Source of the DNA: Thalassotalea euphylliae
GTDB taxonomy: Bacteria > Pseudomonadota > Gammaproteobacteria > Enterobacterales > Alteromonadaceae
Assembly (NCBI RefSeq): GCF_003390375.1
Contig: NZ_QUOT01000001.1
Span: 1,736,001-1,800,000 of the forward strand
Length of the DNA: 64,000 bases
Direction of reading: 5' to 3'
Each line of letters opens with the position of its first letter. The stretch's first letter is position 1. Positions 44,275 to 52,467 of the stretch are shown here, piece by piece. The translations under genes were made by a program, and so were the position numbers. The notes below the pieces were generated by a model that searched no databases, had not been told where the DNA came from, and was given only the letters and a program-made list of their open reading frames with translations.

Positions 44275-46389
44275 AGAGTTTTGCGGGAACAATACAGGCA
44301 TTTGCATACCGTGTTCCATTAACAGTTCACCACTAAAGGTTTGTCCTAGCGCTTTATCTAAAATTGACTCAGAGTACTCTTTGAAATCTTCGCGTTTAGC
44401 AGGCCAAACAAGATCAAGCTTGTATTGGCTCTGTGCATCTAACCCTTTAAACATAAACTGATTAGGCATATAACGCAGTGGCTCAACAACACTATTGTAC
44501 GCAAATAGTGCCTCAGACTTATCAGCGTTAACAATACCAAATTCGATAGAGTTTCCGTCGGTATCAAGGCGAATTAACTGCCCCTGATGAATTAATTCTC
44601 GATGTGCTTTATGAAGTGCGATCGCCGCTTTTAAGCTAGTACGTTCTTGCTCAGTTAGCTCGCGCGGGTCCATTTCAATGCCCATATGACCAAACATCGC
44701 CACAGCAGCACGCATTTCGATATTAACGCGACGGCCAGTAATGTGACAATCTCTTGGGCCAACATGCGCCCCCATCACATTGGATGGGAAAAAATAAGAG
44801 CAGCCTTTTTGAATTTCTAAACGATCTAACGCATCGTTGGAGTCTGATGTCCAAACGCGATCCGTATGCGCCAAAATACCATAGTCAACACGGCCACCAC
44901 CTGAACAGCAACTTTCAAATTCAACCTTAGGGTGCTTAGCGCGAAGCTTATCAATTAAGGCATATAGGGCATGCATTTGCTGATGAATAGCAGGTTTACC
45001 TTGACCATTACCCGGTTGATTAACATCGCGGTTCATATCCCATTTAATGTAACTAATATCTGGATACTCCACCAAAATATCATCGATACACTTAAACAAG
45101 TAATCACACACCGCAGAGTTGTTAAGATCCAACACATATTGATTTCTAAAACCAATTTGCGGGTTGCCGCGTGTTTGTAATGCCCAATCAGGATGGTTGC
45201 GATACAAATCACTATCAGGGTTAATCATTTCTGGCTCAAACCAAATACCAAATTCCATGCCGGTTGCCAGTACTTGATCAATCAAAGGCTGCAAACCCTC
45301 AGGATAAATTTCTTTATCGACAAACCAATCCCCTAGTCCTGCATAGTCGCCACGGCGACCATTAAACCAGCCGTCATCAAGCACAAAACGCTCAGCACCT
45401 ATTTCTGCTGCTTGTTTCGCCAGCTCTGCTAGGGTGTCGGTGTCATGATCAAAATAAATACCTTCCCACGTGTTGTAGTGAACTGGGCGCGGTTTATTGA
45501 CCACCTCGTCACTCAACAATTGCTCGCGCACAAAGGTATGAAAGCTAGCCGACATCGCATTAAAGCCGGTATCTGAGTAACAGGCATACAACTTAGGTGA
45601 CTGGTAAGACTCACCAGGTGCCAGTGTTAGCTCGCTTGGTAACAGCAACTCGCCCATTTGGACAAAGCCACGACCGTCTGCCAACAATTCGCTCATCACT
45701 TTGTGGTTGCCACTCCAACCTAAGTGAAAACCAATACAGTCACCTTGATGTTCAGCTGTTGTCGCTTTGTGCATAATCAAGCCGGGAAAGCTGTCGTGCG
45801 AGGTTTTACCTTTGCGGTTTTCACGTACAAAGTTGCCAAGGAAACGGGAAATGTGCTGGCGGCGAAATTCATTTGACCAACGACCTTCAAACGCCATGAT
45901 TTCTGTATAATTTGCCGGTACTTGGAAAGTGGGCGCTGCACACCATGTAACATCAAGCGGACTGTCACTATTGTTGAAAAGCGACGTCGAGCACTCAATT
46001 ACATCCGTTTTAGGGCATAGCCTTAGCTCATGCAGTAACGACAAGCTACGTTCATTGTCGGTGGTTGTTATGGCCACTTGATGTTCATTAATTTGCTCAA
46101 CAGCGCTAATGTCACCGCAAAAAGACCAAGCGTCGTCACTATTGCTGATTTCAAGCCCAACATGTCCGGTAAAACCGCTGCCGTAGGTTGGCGTTAATGC
46201 AATAGGCGGCTCTTCAACCACAGCACATTTGGCTTCTTGACGCGTTGCTAGCATCTCGATCATCTGTCCAGAAGACTGAGTTGATAGCGTTTTACCATAG
46301 TAACTAATACGCGGAGTGCGCTCGCTAACATTAATAATAATGCTGCTACGTTGCCCTGCTAAATGAATGTGAGTAGGTGTGTTGTTCAT
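44248..46389 (-). CDS. GH36 alpha-galactosidase
   Basis: Retaining alpha-galactosidase of glycoside hydrolase family 36, 713 residues. The beta-supersandwich N domain (about 1-290) is followed by the TIM barrel, whose nucleophile is D451 (YIKWDMNRD) and acid-base is D516 (WTSDSND). The SCCSGGGRVDYG segment (493-504) binds substrate. No signal peptide is present, so substrate must enter the cytoplasm. It would free galactose from melibiose, raffinose or galactosyl-oligosaccharides. Its neighbours are two SapC genes, the halogenase-like gene and the receptor. Confidence 0.96.
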   Translation of the reverse strand: MNNTPTHIHLAGQRSSIIINVSERTPRISYYGKTLSTQSSGQMIEMLATRQEAKCAVVEEPPIALTPTYGSGFTGHVGLEISNSDDAWSFCGDISAVEQINEHQVAITTTDNERSLSLLHELRLCPKTDVIECSTSLFNNSDSPLDVTWCAAPTFQVPANYTEIMAFEGRWSNEFRRQHISRFLGNFVRENRKGKTSHDSFPGLIMHKATTAEHQGDCIGFHLGWSGNHKVMSELLADGRGFVQMGELLLPSELTLAPGESYQSPKLYACYSDTGFNAMSASFHTFVREQLLSDEVVNKPRPVHYNTWEGIYFDHDTDTLAELAKQAAEIGAERFVLDDGWFNGRRGDYAGLGDWFVDKEIYPEGLQPLIDQVLATGMEFGIWFEPEMINPDSDLYRNHPDWALQTRGNPQIGFRNQYVLDLNNSAVCDYLFKCIDDILVEYPDISYIKWDMNRDVNQPGNGQGKPAIHQQMHALYALIDKLRAKHPKVEFESCCSGGGRVDYGILAHTDRVWTSDSNDALDRLEIQKGCSYFFPSNVMGAHVGPRDCHITGRRVNIEMRAAVAMFGHMGIEMDPRELTEQERTSLKAAIALHKAHRELIHQGQLIRLDTDGNSIEFGIVNADKSEALFAYNSVVEPLRYMPNQFMFKGLDAQSQYKLDLVWPAKREDFKEYSESILDKALGQTFSGELLMEHGMQMPVLFPQNSLVFKLTKV

Positions 46390-46494
46390 ATTTATGCTCT
46401 TTCACTGCCATGTAGCTAGACTACTCGTCTGGCTGCTGATGATCTCTTTGGCTATTTGATAATGAGACTATTTAATCAATACCTAAGACTAAAT

Positions 46495-46508
46495 ATTTGC
46501 AAACAAAT
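46495..46508. promoter_or_regulatory. ATTTG/CAAAT inverted repeat upstream of alpha-galactosidase
   Basis: ATTTG and CAAAT flank CAAA about 105 bp before the alpha-galactosidase start. Operator function is only a guess. Confidence 0.25.
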
Positions 46509-46721
46509 AACCACTAACTCAAAAGATAGTAGCGATTTTACTTCATCATTTGAGTGGCTTAAGGATGGTTTATTTTATTGAAAAATCCAGCCCTATTGTC
46601 GTATTTGTAATATAAATTAATTTGGTGTTTTTGAGAATAACATTTGAACACTATTTACGAAGGATTTAGTTGCTTCGTGGGCTATGCAATACTGGTGATT
46701 TTGGTTGTTCTGAAATGGAGT

Positions 46722-46760
46722 TAAGAAGTAGCTAAATAGGCTATGTCCAGCTACTTCTTA
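46722..46760 (-). terminator. 12-bp perfect hairpin downstream of SapC copy 2
   Basis: TAAGAAGTAGCT (46722-46733) pairs perfectly with AGCTACTTCTTA (46749-46760) around 15 bases. No T run follows on the minus strand, so it may act in mRNA protection or pausing rather than intrinsic termination. Confidence 0.5.
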
Positions 46761-46787
46761 TAGGTGCTAAGGCAAAATTATAGTGCG

Positions 46788-47552
46788 CTAGCTAAAGCTG
46801 TTGCCTGAATTAACCGCGATTTTAATTTCGCTAATTGTGTTAAATCGCTGATCTAGATTATTTCGGCGAATTAGCGAGTTCAGTTGATAAATCGACATTA
46901 ATATTGCGTACATTGGCGCTAAATAGCCTTTGTCGCTGAGTGACTTTAATTGCTCACCAGACAAAGCATTTAGCTTATCTTCGTCAATGGTACACAAGCC
47001 TTGCAAAGTTTCTTGGCTACCGTCTGGGCGATGAATCACTAAATTGATTGCTTTAACGAGCCCCAAATCATTAATTGCCTGGCCAAATTGATAAGTTTGA
47101 ATATCTTGCTCGATACTCGCTTCAAGCAATTGAGTTGCTTTCATGAGTCGCTGGCTGGCTTTACCCTCGTCAGTAAAAATCGTATCGCCCGACTGCTCAG
47201 AAAAGGCATTACTTTCAGGGTCAATACCGACGGTATAGCCCTTCCCCTCGCCTTCAGCCTTCATCAAGAAAAACGGAAATGTTTGCATCGCCAAGGGTTT
47301 AAACGTTGGCTGCCATTGATTGTCTTCCACGAAAAGGTTTGTGCCCATTGCAAAGCTAGTTACAGCAGAAACACGCCATACGCCTGACTTAGGGTCTTTC
47401 ATCAAAAACACAGGAAGACTGGTACCTGCATGCCCAACTTCATGAATTTTTAAATTAAGCAAATGCTGACTTGAGGCAAAGCTATTTTCAGCGCCTTCTT
47501 GGATGTAAAGTGACTGATGTTGTTCGCGCTTAAGTGCGACTAATGCGGCCAT
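46788..47552 (-). CDS. SapC family protein (copy 2)
   Basis: Second SapC-family protein, 254 residues, clearly related to the copy at 43300 but diverged: SLPVFLMKDPKSG, VGIDPESNAF, LQGLCTIDEDKLNAL and GYLAPMYAILMSIYQLNSLI correspond block by block. No signal peptide or membrane helix is evident. It is downstream of the halogenase-like gene on the same strand (140 bp), so the two may be co-expressed. The reason for two diverged copies around one alpha-galactosidase gene is unknown. Confidence 0.9.
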   Translation of the reverse strand: MAALVALKREQHQSLYIQEGAENSFASSQHLLNLKIHEVGHAGTSLPVFLMKDPKSGVWRVSAVTSFAMGTNLFVEDNQWQPTFKPLAMQTFPFFLMKAEGEGKGYTVGIDPESNAFSEQSGDTIFTDEGKASQRLMKATQLLEASIEQDIQTYQFGQAINDLGLVKAINLVIHRPDGSQETLQGLCTIDEDKLNALSGEQLKSLSDKGYLAPMYAILMSIYQLNSLIRRNNLDQRFNTISEIKIAVNSGNSFS

Positions 47553-47692
47553 AAACTTCTCTTTGTTGTATCTATTATTTTTAAGTATTTGCAGTTAACT
47601 ACTTTTAATTGAATGTTCACTAGCATGTGTTTAGCAAGCTAGTTAAACAAACTCACTTTCTCGCCCGTTACCACCCAGTCGGCGCCCCATTG

Positions 47693-49210
47693 CTAGCCCG
47701 TTGCTAACCACTGCTCAATATAGTCTCGATGAGCAGGCAAATTCTGCAGCATTTGTTGGGTCAGTTGCTGGTTACGTTTGATTAATTGCTCAGCTTGTTG
47801 CCGTTGATTATATAAATAGGCTTGGCTCGAAAAATCAGGTTTAAACTCCATACCATAAAGCACGTATTGATAGCTCGCTGCTGGAAACAGCTCTATGGCA
47901 CTGTCAAAATCACTGGTGGCTGGACCACGATATCGCCAAATTGCTAAGTCATCTTTCAGCGATTGTGGAAAAGTCGTTTCGTCACAGTGAGCTTGCCAAT
48001 AAGGTTCAGGGCGCTGAGTAAGCATGTAATGTAGCTTTAAAAAGTCTGCAATGCGTTGCCAGCGATAGTCCATCTGCTGATTAAATCGTTTCGCGACCAC
48101 TGGCATTAACGCTTTATCGGCGGGTAAATTCTCGCCAATAAAGCGTGATGATAGTTCAATCAGCATAATCGCCGTCGCTTCCAGTGGCTCAACAAAGCCG
48201 GCAGCCATCCCAACCGCGACACAGTTTTTATGCCAGAACTTTTCTCTATGCCCCGGTTTGAAGGAAATTTTTCGAGCAGCTAAACCATCTGCTGCTTTTC
48301 CTAAATAGCGTCTTAAATTCGCTTCGGCCTGCTCATCGCTGGTAAATCGGCTCGAATAGACATGGCCGACACCTCGGCGATGCGTTAGGCCAATATCCCA
48401 TATCCAGCCAGCATCCTGTGCCGTGGCAATTGTGTGTGAAGCAACGGGGGTATCGGCGCTCTCGTATGGCACTTGCATAGCCAAGGCGCTATCGTTAAAC
48501 AGCACGTCACTAAGTGACTTGTAACCAACCCCCAGCGCTTGTCCCAGTAATAATGAGCGTGCGCCAGTGCAATCAACGAATAAGTCGGCTGCTAGTTGCC
48601 CTGTATTTTCAAGCACGATGGCTTCAATACTGCCATCATCGGCGATTAGCGTATCACACAAGGTATCAACCAAATGGTGTACACCCAACTTTTGGGTGCA
48701 ATGCTCTTTAAGCATATTAGCCAGTTCACCCGCGTCTAAATGATAGGCGTAATTACAAGGCCCTTGATAGTCAAGATCGGTATGACCTCTCGGGGCTAAG
48801 CCCGCTTCACAAATATGGTGTTGAAAGTTTGATTCAACGGCAAAATTCTCAACGCTTTCTACATAAGGGGCGAGATCGAGCTTGCCGTAACCCAAAGGCA
48901 CAGTAAACGGATGATAATAAAAGTCACCATTGCCGTGTACCCAGTTAACAAACTTGCCACCTTGCTTAAAAGCTGCATGACAACGAGCGAACACTTCTCG
49001 CTCATTTAAGCCGATTTGTCGCAGGGTATTTTTCATGGTTGGCCAAGTGCCTTCACCGACGCCAATCGTTGGTAGGTCAGAGGATTCAACCAAGGTAATT
49101 CGAAACTGCTCGTCACTTGCCCCTTGGTGATAAGAAGCGATTACCGCAGCAGATAACCAGCCAGCGGTACCACCACCGACAATGACAATATTTTTCACCG
49201 GATGCGACAT
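47693..49210 (-). CDS. tryptophan-halogenase-like flavoprotein
   Basis: Flavin-dependent halogenase family protein, 505 residues. The FAD-binding GGGTAGWLS is at 12-20. The lysine that relays hypohalous acid in PrnA-type enzymes aligns with K82 (AAFKQGGKFVNW). The WxWxIP signature, which separates halogenases from monooxygenases, reads GWIWDIGL (268-275), so the proline is replaced by G274. No signal peptide is present. It is downstream of a TonB-dependent receptor and upstream of SapC. Halogenation, another oxidation, or loss of activity are all possible. Confidence 0.87.
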   Translation of the reverse strand: MSHPVKNIVIVGGGTAGWLSAAVIASYHQGASDEQFRITLVESSDLPTIGVGEGTWPTMKNTLRQIGLNEREVFARCHAAFKQGGKFVNWVHGNGDFYYHPFTVPLGYGKLDLAPYVESVENFAVESNFQHHICEAGLAPRGHTDLDYQGPCNYAYHLDAGELANMLKEHCTQKLGVHHLVDTLCDTLIADDGSIEAIVLENTGQLAADLFVDCTGARSLLLGQALGVGYKSLSDVLFNDSALAMQVPYESADTPVASHTIATAQDAGWIWDIGLTHRRGVGHVYSSRFTSDEQAEANLRRYLGKAADGLAARKISFKPGHREKFWHKNCVAVGMAAGFVEPLEATAIMLIELSSRFIGENLPADKALMPVVAKRFNQQMDYRWQRIADFLKLHYMLTQRPEPYWQAHCDETTFPQSLKDDLAIWRYRGPATSDFDSAIELFPAASYQYVLYGMEFKPDFSSQAYLYNQRQQAEQLIKRNQQLTQQMLQNLPAHRDYIEQWLATG

Positions 49211-49287
49211 AAAATTTCCTTTGCTAACAACCTGCTTTAACTTATCAAATAAGTTAAAGCAGGGGTTATCGCTTACTTCTTTGTTTA

Positions 49288-49340
49288 TTTGCTTTACTTA
49301 GCTACTTTGCTTTACTTAGCTACTTTGCTTAACTGCTTCG
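49288..49340. repeat. 18-bp direct duplication upstream of the halogenase-like gene
   Basis: Two identical copies of TTTGCTTTACTTAGCTAC (49288-49305 and 49306-49323) are followed by a partial third (TTTGCTTAACTGCTTCG). It is non-coding and lies in the leader of the halogenase-like gene, between its start and the receptor terminator. Confidence 0.8.
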
Positions 49341-49452
49341 AATAGCTAAACATTAACACTAAATCAGGTCAACGCATGTCGAGCTTGCTAAAAGGCAATA
49401 CTTATTTACTTCATTTGGTATAAGTATTTAGCTAAGCAAAACAAACAATAAA

Positions 49453-49484
49453 AAATGGCCTGTTTGAATACAAGCAGGCCATTT
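49453..49484 (-). terminator. Rho-independent terminator of the TonB-dependent receptor gene
   Basis: AAATGGCCTG (49453-49462) pairs with CAGGCCATTT (49475-49484). On the minus strand it ends in a TTTTTTATTG run. It sits 33 bp after the receptor stop. Confidence 0.92.
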
Positions 49485-49516
49485 GTGTTGAGATTAACTC
49501 GGCAAACTAAATTCGA

Positions 49517-52234
49517 CTAGAACTTAGCACGCACGCCAACTGCGTAACGAGAGCCGTTATCTTCGATATTGTATACTTGGTTTGCAAATCGACCTGTTTG
49601 TACTAGCTCTTCTTCTGTAATGTTAATGCCTTCGAAGAATACTGAAACATTTTCATTAATATCGTAGCTAGCACTGATGTCCCACTGACCAAAGGTATCA
49701 GTATTGACTGGCTCACCATTGAAGCCGTTATCCACCAAGCGTAAGAAGCCTTCACGGTTGTTAAACGCAACACGTGCTTGCCAGTTGTCTGCTTCGTAGA
49801 ACACGATCAAGTTTTGTGAGTCACCTAAACCTTCTAGCGCAAAGGCCGTTGATTGGTCTTCACCTAATTCAGTGTCGCTATCAACAATTGTCGCGTTAGC
49901 AGTAAAACCGAAACCATTTTCAAAGATGTGGGTTAATGCCACTTCGTAACCGGTTACTGTGATTTCTTCCGAGTTTTGTGGACGCGTTACCGAGTAAACT
50001 TCTTGCGCACCAAATAGCTCTTCAGCGTCAGAACACAATTCACCTTCACAGGCAAAATCAGGTGCTGTACGACCCGTCATATCAAATGTTTCAGTACCTG
50101 TACGGGTAATGATGAAGTCATCTACTTCTTTGTGGAAGAAAGCAAAGCTAAACAAGCTCGCATCACCATAATACCACTCGTAAGAAATATCCCAGTTCTC
50201 AGAGGTAAATGGTTTCAACGACTCGTTACCACCTTGCGCGGTTAAGTTTTGACGACGTGGTTCGTTAAACGTTGTCGCTGGCGATAGTTGCGACAGCGTT
50301 GGACGCGTTAATGAATCGTATGCAGCAAAACGCAATACCATATCATCTTGCAATTCTAACTTGATGTTTAAGCTAGGTAGCAAGTTTGAATATGAACCAC
50401 TTTCTGAAATGTCGCGCGCTGGGCCAAAGACGTTAGCAAATAACGTTTGGTCAGACGTTGGTACCACGTTAACGATATCACTTTGTACCGCTTCTGCTTC
50501 AACGTCAGTTGTCGAGTAACGCGCGCCGACATTAATTGTCACAGGCATATCATCTAAGTCAAAGCCAAAGGTGAAATCAGCGTATAGTGACGTAATATCT
50601 TCGTTTACTGTGTAACGGTTGTTTTGCAACGTTGGCTCGATTGGGAAGCCTTGGTCTGCTAAGTAATCAACATAGGCATCACCATCGTAAGTGTAGAAAG
50701 TGTCAATTAAGCCAGAGAAATAGTTCTCTGCGGTGAATGGTCTAAAGTCGATGACATCAAGTGGTGCTGGAGTCCCGTAACCACAGAACTGACATTGGTT
50801 ACCAAAAATTTGGAAGCTCTTCTTCTCACGTTCTTGACGGTAAATACCAAAACGAGCCTTCTCAAACACATCACCATCAGCTTCATAAACAAAGTCAGCT
50901 TTCAATTCTGTGATTTCGTCTTCGTCACTAAATTGGTTACCTTTTTCGTTGTAGTGCAAACGAGCAAGTTCTGCTGGCAATAGCGAACCATTTACAAAAC
51001 CGTCGTGAGTTACCGTTGGGATGCCACCTGTGCCGTCAAACTGGTAGCTGTTGATAATACCAACCACGTTGAAACGGTCGCGTCCAGCACGATCGTTTTC
51101 TGCCGATGAAGTCGACAGGTCAAATGTTGCTTCTAGCTGGTCATTAATCGCCCACTCAACATTTAAACCAAAACCGTCGTTAGAAACATCACGTGAATTA
51201 CGCGTATGCGATACGAAGTCAGTTGCTGGGTTACCACTACTTACGAATAAGCCAACATCTTGCGTAAACTGGGTTAGCGTACCAGTTTCAGGATCAATTG
51301 TTGCCGAGCCAACGCGATCAGGCTCAAACCATGACGCCAAGTCAGTCACTTGTGATTCAACTTCAAACTTAGACACAAAACCATCAAGCGTAATGGTGAC
51401 TTCATCGCTTGGCGCATATTGGAAGACTAAGCTGGCATTAGTACGGGTACGCTCTTGTTGATCAACAATTTGATCCCAGTTGCGTGGAATATATGCATTA
51501 GTGAAAAGCACACCGTCACGGCTGTTAGAAATCGTTTGACCACCGCGCCAACCAGCGGTTTCAATACGGTTAATTTGTACGTCACGCTCTGAGTGAGTTA
51601 CCGCAAGTAAAACCCCCATAGTATCGTCGTTAAAGGTATTGCTAACCAAGAACGAAGCACTTGGTGAAGTTTCTTCCGACAAGCTTTCGTACATGCCTTT
51701 TAGTGAGCCAACCACTTGTAAGCCGTCGTAGTCAAATGGACGTGCAGTAGACACATTGATTGTGCCACCAATGCCGCCTTCTTGCAGTGTCGATGTCGAG
51801 GTTTTGAAAATATCAGCACCGGTGATTTGATCCGCCGCGATAATGTCAAAGTTGAATTCACGACCAGCACTGTCGGTCGCGATTTGACGACCATTAACAA
51901 GCACGGTATTGAACTGAGGGCCAAAACCACGAACCGTCACTTGCTGGCCTTCACCACCACTGCGATCAATCGATACACCTGTAATACGTTGCAAAGACTC
52001 GGCAACGTTTAAATCTGGGAATTTACCCAAATCTTCCGCGGCAATACCGTCTGAAACAACATCAGATTCTTTTTTATCTAACATTGATGATTTTAAGCTA
52101 CTGAGCATGCCGGTAACTGTAATCACCTCAACGTCACTTTCGGCGCTATCTTGAGCGACAGCTACTTGCGAGTAGCCCCCCAAAGCACCTGAAATTGCAA
52201 CCGCTAATGCAGTGCGTTTTCCTAGAGTAAACAT
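49517..52234 (-). CDS. TonB-dependent receptor (carbohydrate type)
   Basis: Outer-membrane TonB-dependent receptor, 905 residues, of the large Xanthomonadales/Caulobacterales carbohydrate type. A signal peptide ends VAVA at about 27; a TonB-box-like EVITVTG is at 36-42; the plug (about 55-170) has DLGKFPDLNVAESLQR and VRGFGPQFNTVLVNGR; a 22-strand barrel follows and ends in RYAVGVRAKF with terminal phenylalanine. Next to an alpha-galactosidase it probably imports alpha-galactosides. It has its own terminator, so it is expressed separately from the halogenase-like gene. Confidence 0.94.
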   Translation of the reverse strand: MFTLGKRTALAVAISGALGGYSQVAVAQDSAESDVEVITVTGMLSSLKSSMLDKKESDVVSDGIAAEDLGKFPDLNVAESLQRITGVSIDRSGGEGQQVTVRGFGPQFNTVLVNGRQIATDSAGREFNFDIIAADQITGADIFKTSTSTLQEGGIGGTINVSTARPFDYDGLQVVGSLKGMYESLSEETSPSASFLVSNTFNDDTMGVLLAVTHSERDVQINRIETAGWRGGQTISNSRDGVLFTNAYIPRNWDQIVDQQERTRTNASLVFQYAPSDEVTITLDGFVSKFEVESQVTDLASWFEPDRVGSATIDPETGTLTQFTQDVGLFVSSGNPATDFVSHTRNSRDVSNDGFGLNVEWAINDQLEATFDLSTSSAENDRAGRDRFNVVGIINSYQFDGTGGIPTVTHDGFVNGSLLPAELARLHYNEKGNQFSDEDEITELKADFVYEADGDVFEKARFGIYRQEREKKSFQIFGNQCQFCGYGTPAPLDVIDFRPFTAENYFSGLIDTFYTYDGDAYVDYLADQGFPIEPTLQNNRYTVNEDITSLYADFTFGFDLDDMPVTINVGARYSTTDVEAEAVQSDIVNVVPTSDQTLFANVFGPARDISESGSYSNLLPSLNIKLELQDDMVLRFAAYDSLTRPTLSQLSPATTFNEPRRQNLTAQGGNESLKPFTSENWDISYEWYYGDASLFSFAFFHKEVDDFIITRTGTETFDMTGRTAPDFACEGELCSDAEELFGAQEVYSVTRPQNSEEITVTGYEVALTHIFENGFGFTANATIVDSDTELGEDQSTAFALEGLGDSQNLIVFYEADNWQARVAFNNREGFLRLVDNGFNGEPVNTDTFGQWDISASYDINENVSVFFEGINITEEELVQTGRFANQVYNIEDNGSRYAVGVRAKF

Positions 52235-52327
52235 ATATCTCCCCTTTTGTACTTACTTGTTGTTTTCTCTACTTTTTAAGTAGATTTTTACACTTTTTAT
52301 AAAGCTTATATGTAAAATTTTTACTGG

Positions 52328-52375
52328 GTTTGTTTTCACTTAGTGCTTACCTTGAAGCTTCAATTGAAAACAAAC
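52328..52375. promoter_or_regulatory. 11-bp inverted repeat upstream of the receptor gene
   Basis: GTTTGTTTTCA (52328-52338) and TGAAAACAAAC (52365-52375) are perfect complements 26 bases apart, about 95 bp before the receptor start. They could be paired operator half-sites or a hairpin in the glpD 3-prime region. Confidence 0.4.
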
Positions 52376-52378
52376 ACG

Positions 52379-52407
52379 GGCTACTAGGTAGTTTTTACCT
52401 AATAGCC
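52379..52407 (-). terminator. hairpin downstream of glpD
   Basis: GGCTACTAGGTA (52379-52390) pairs with TACCTAATAGCC (52396-52407) with one mismatch and a 5-base loop. A CGTGTTTG stretch follows on the minus strand; the T run is short. Confidence 0.55.
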
Positions 52408-52467
52408 GGATTATTAGCTTGCCATCACTCAATCTAAGCTGAGTTTGGCCTTCCTAAACTTTTATCG

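Larger units (their letters stand above)
46390..46787. other. 398-bp gap upstream of the alpha-galactosidase gene
   Basis: No gene is visible. It contains an ATTTG/CAAAT inverted repeat at 46495-46508 and a perfect 12-bp hairpin at 46722-46760. The length suggests a dedicated promoter for the alpha-galactosidase gene. Confidence 0.5.

Noticed and set aside
51051..51461. 136-residue plus-strand frame inside the receptor gene
   Set aside because: Antisense shadow of the TonB-dependent receptor, with no recognisable domain.
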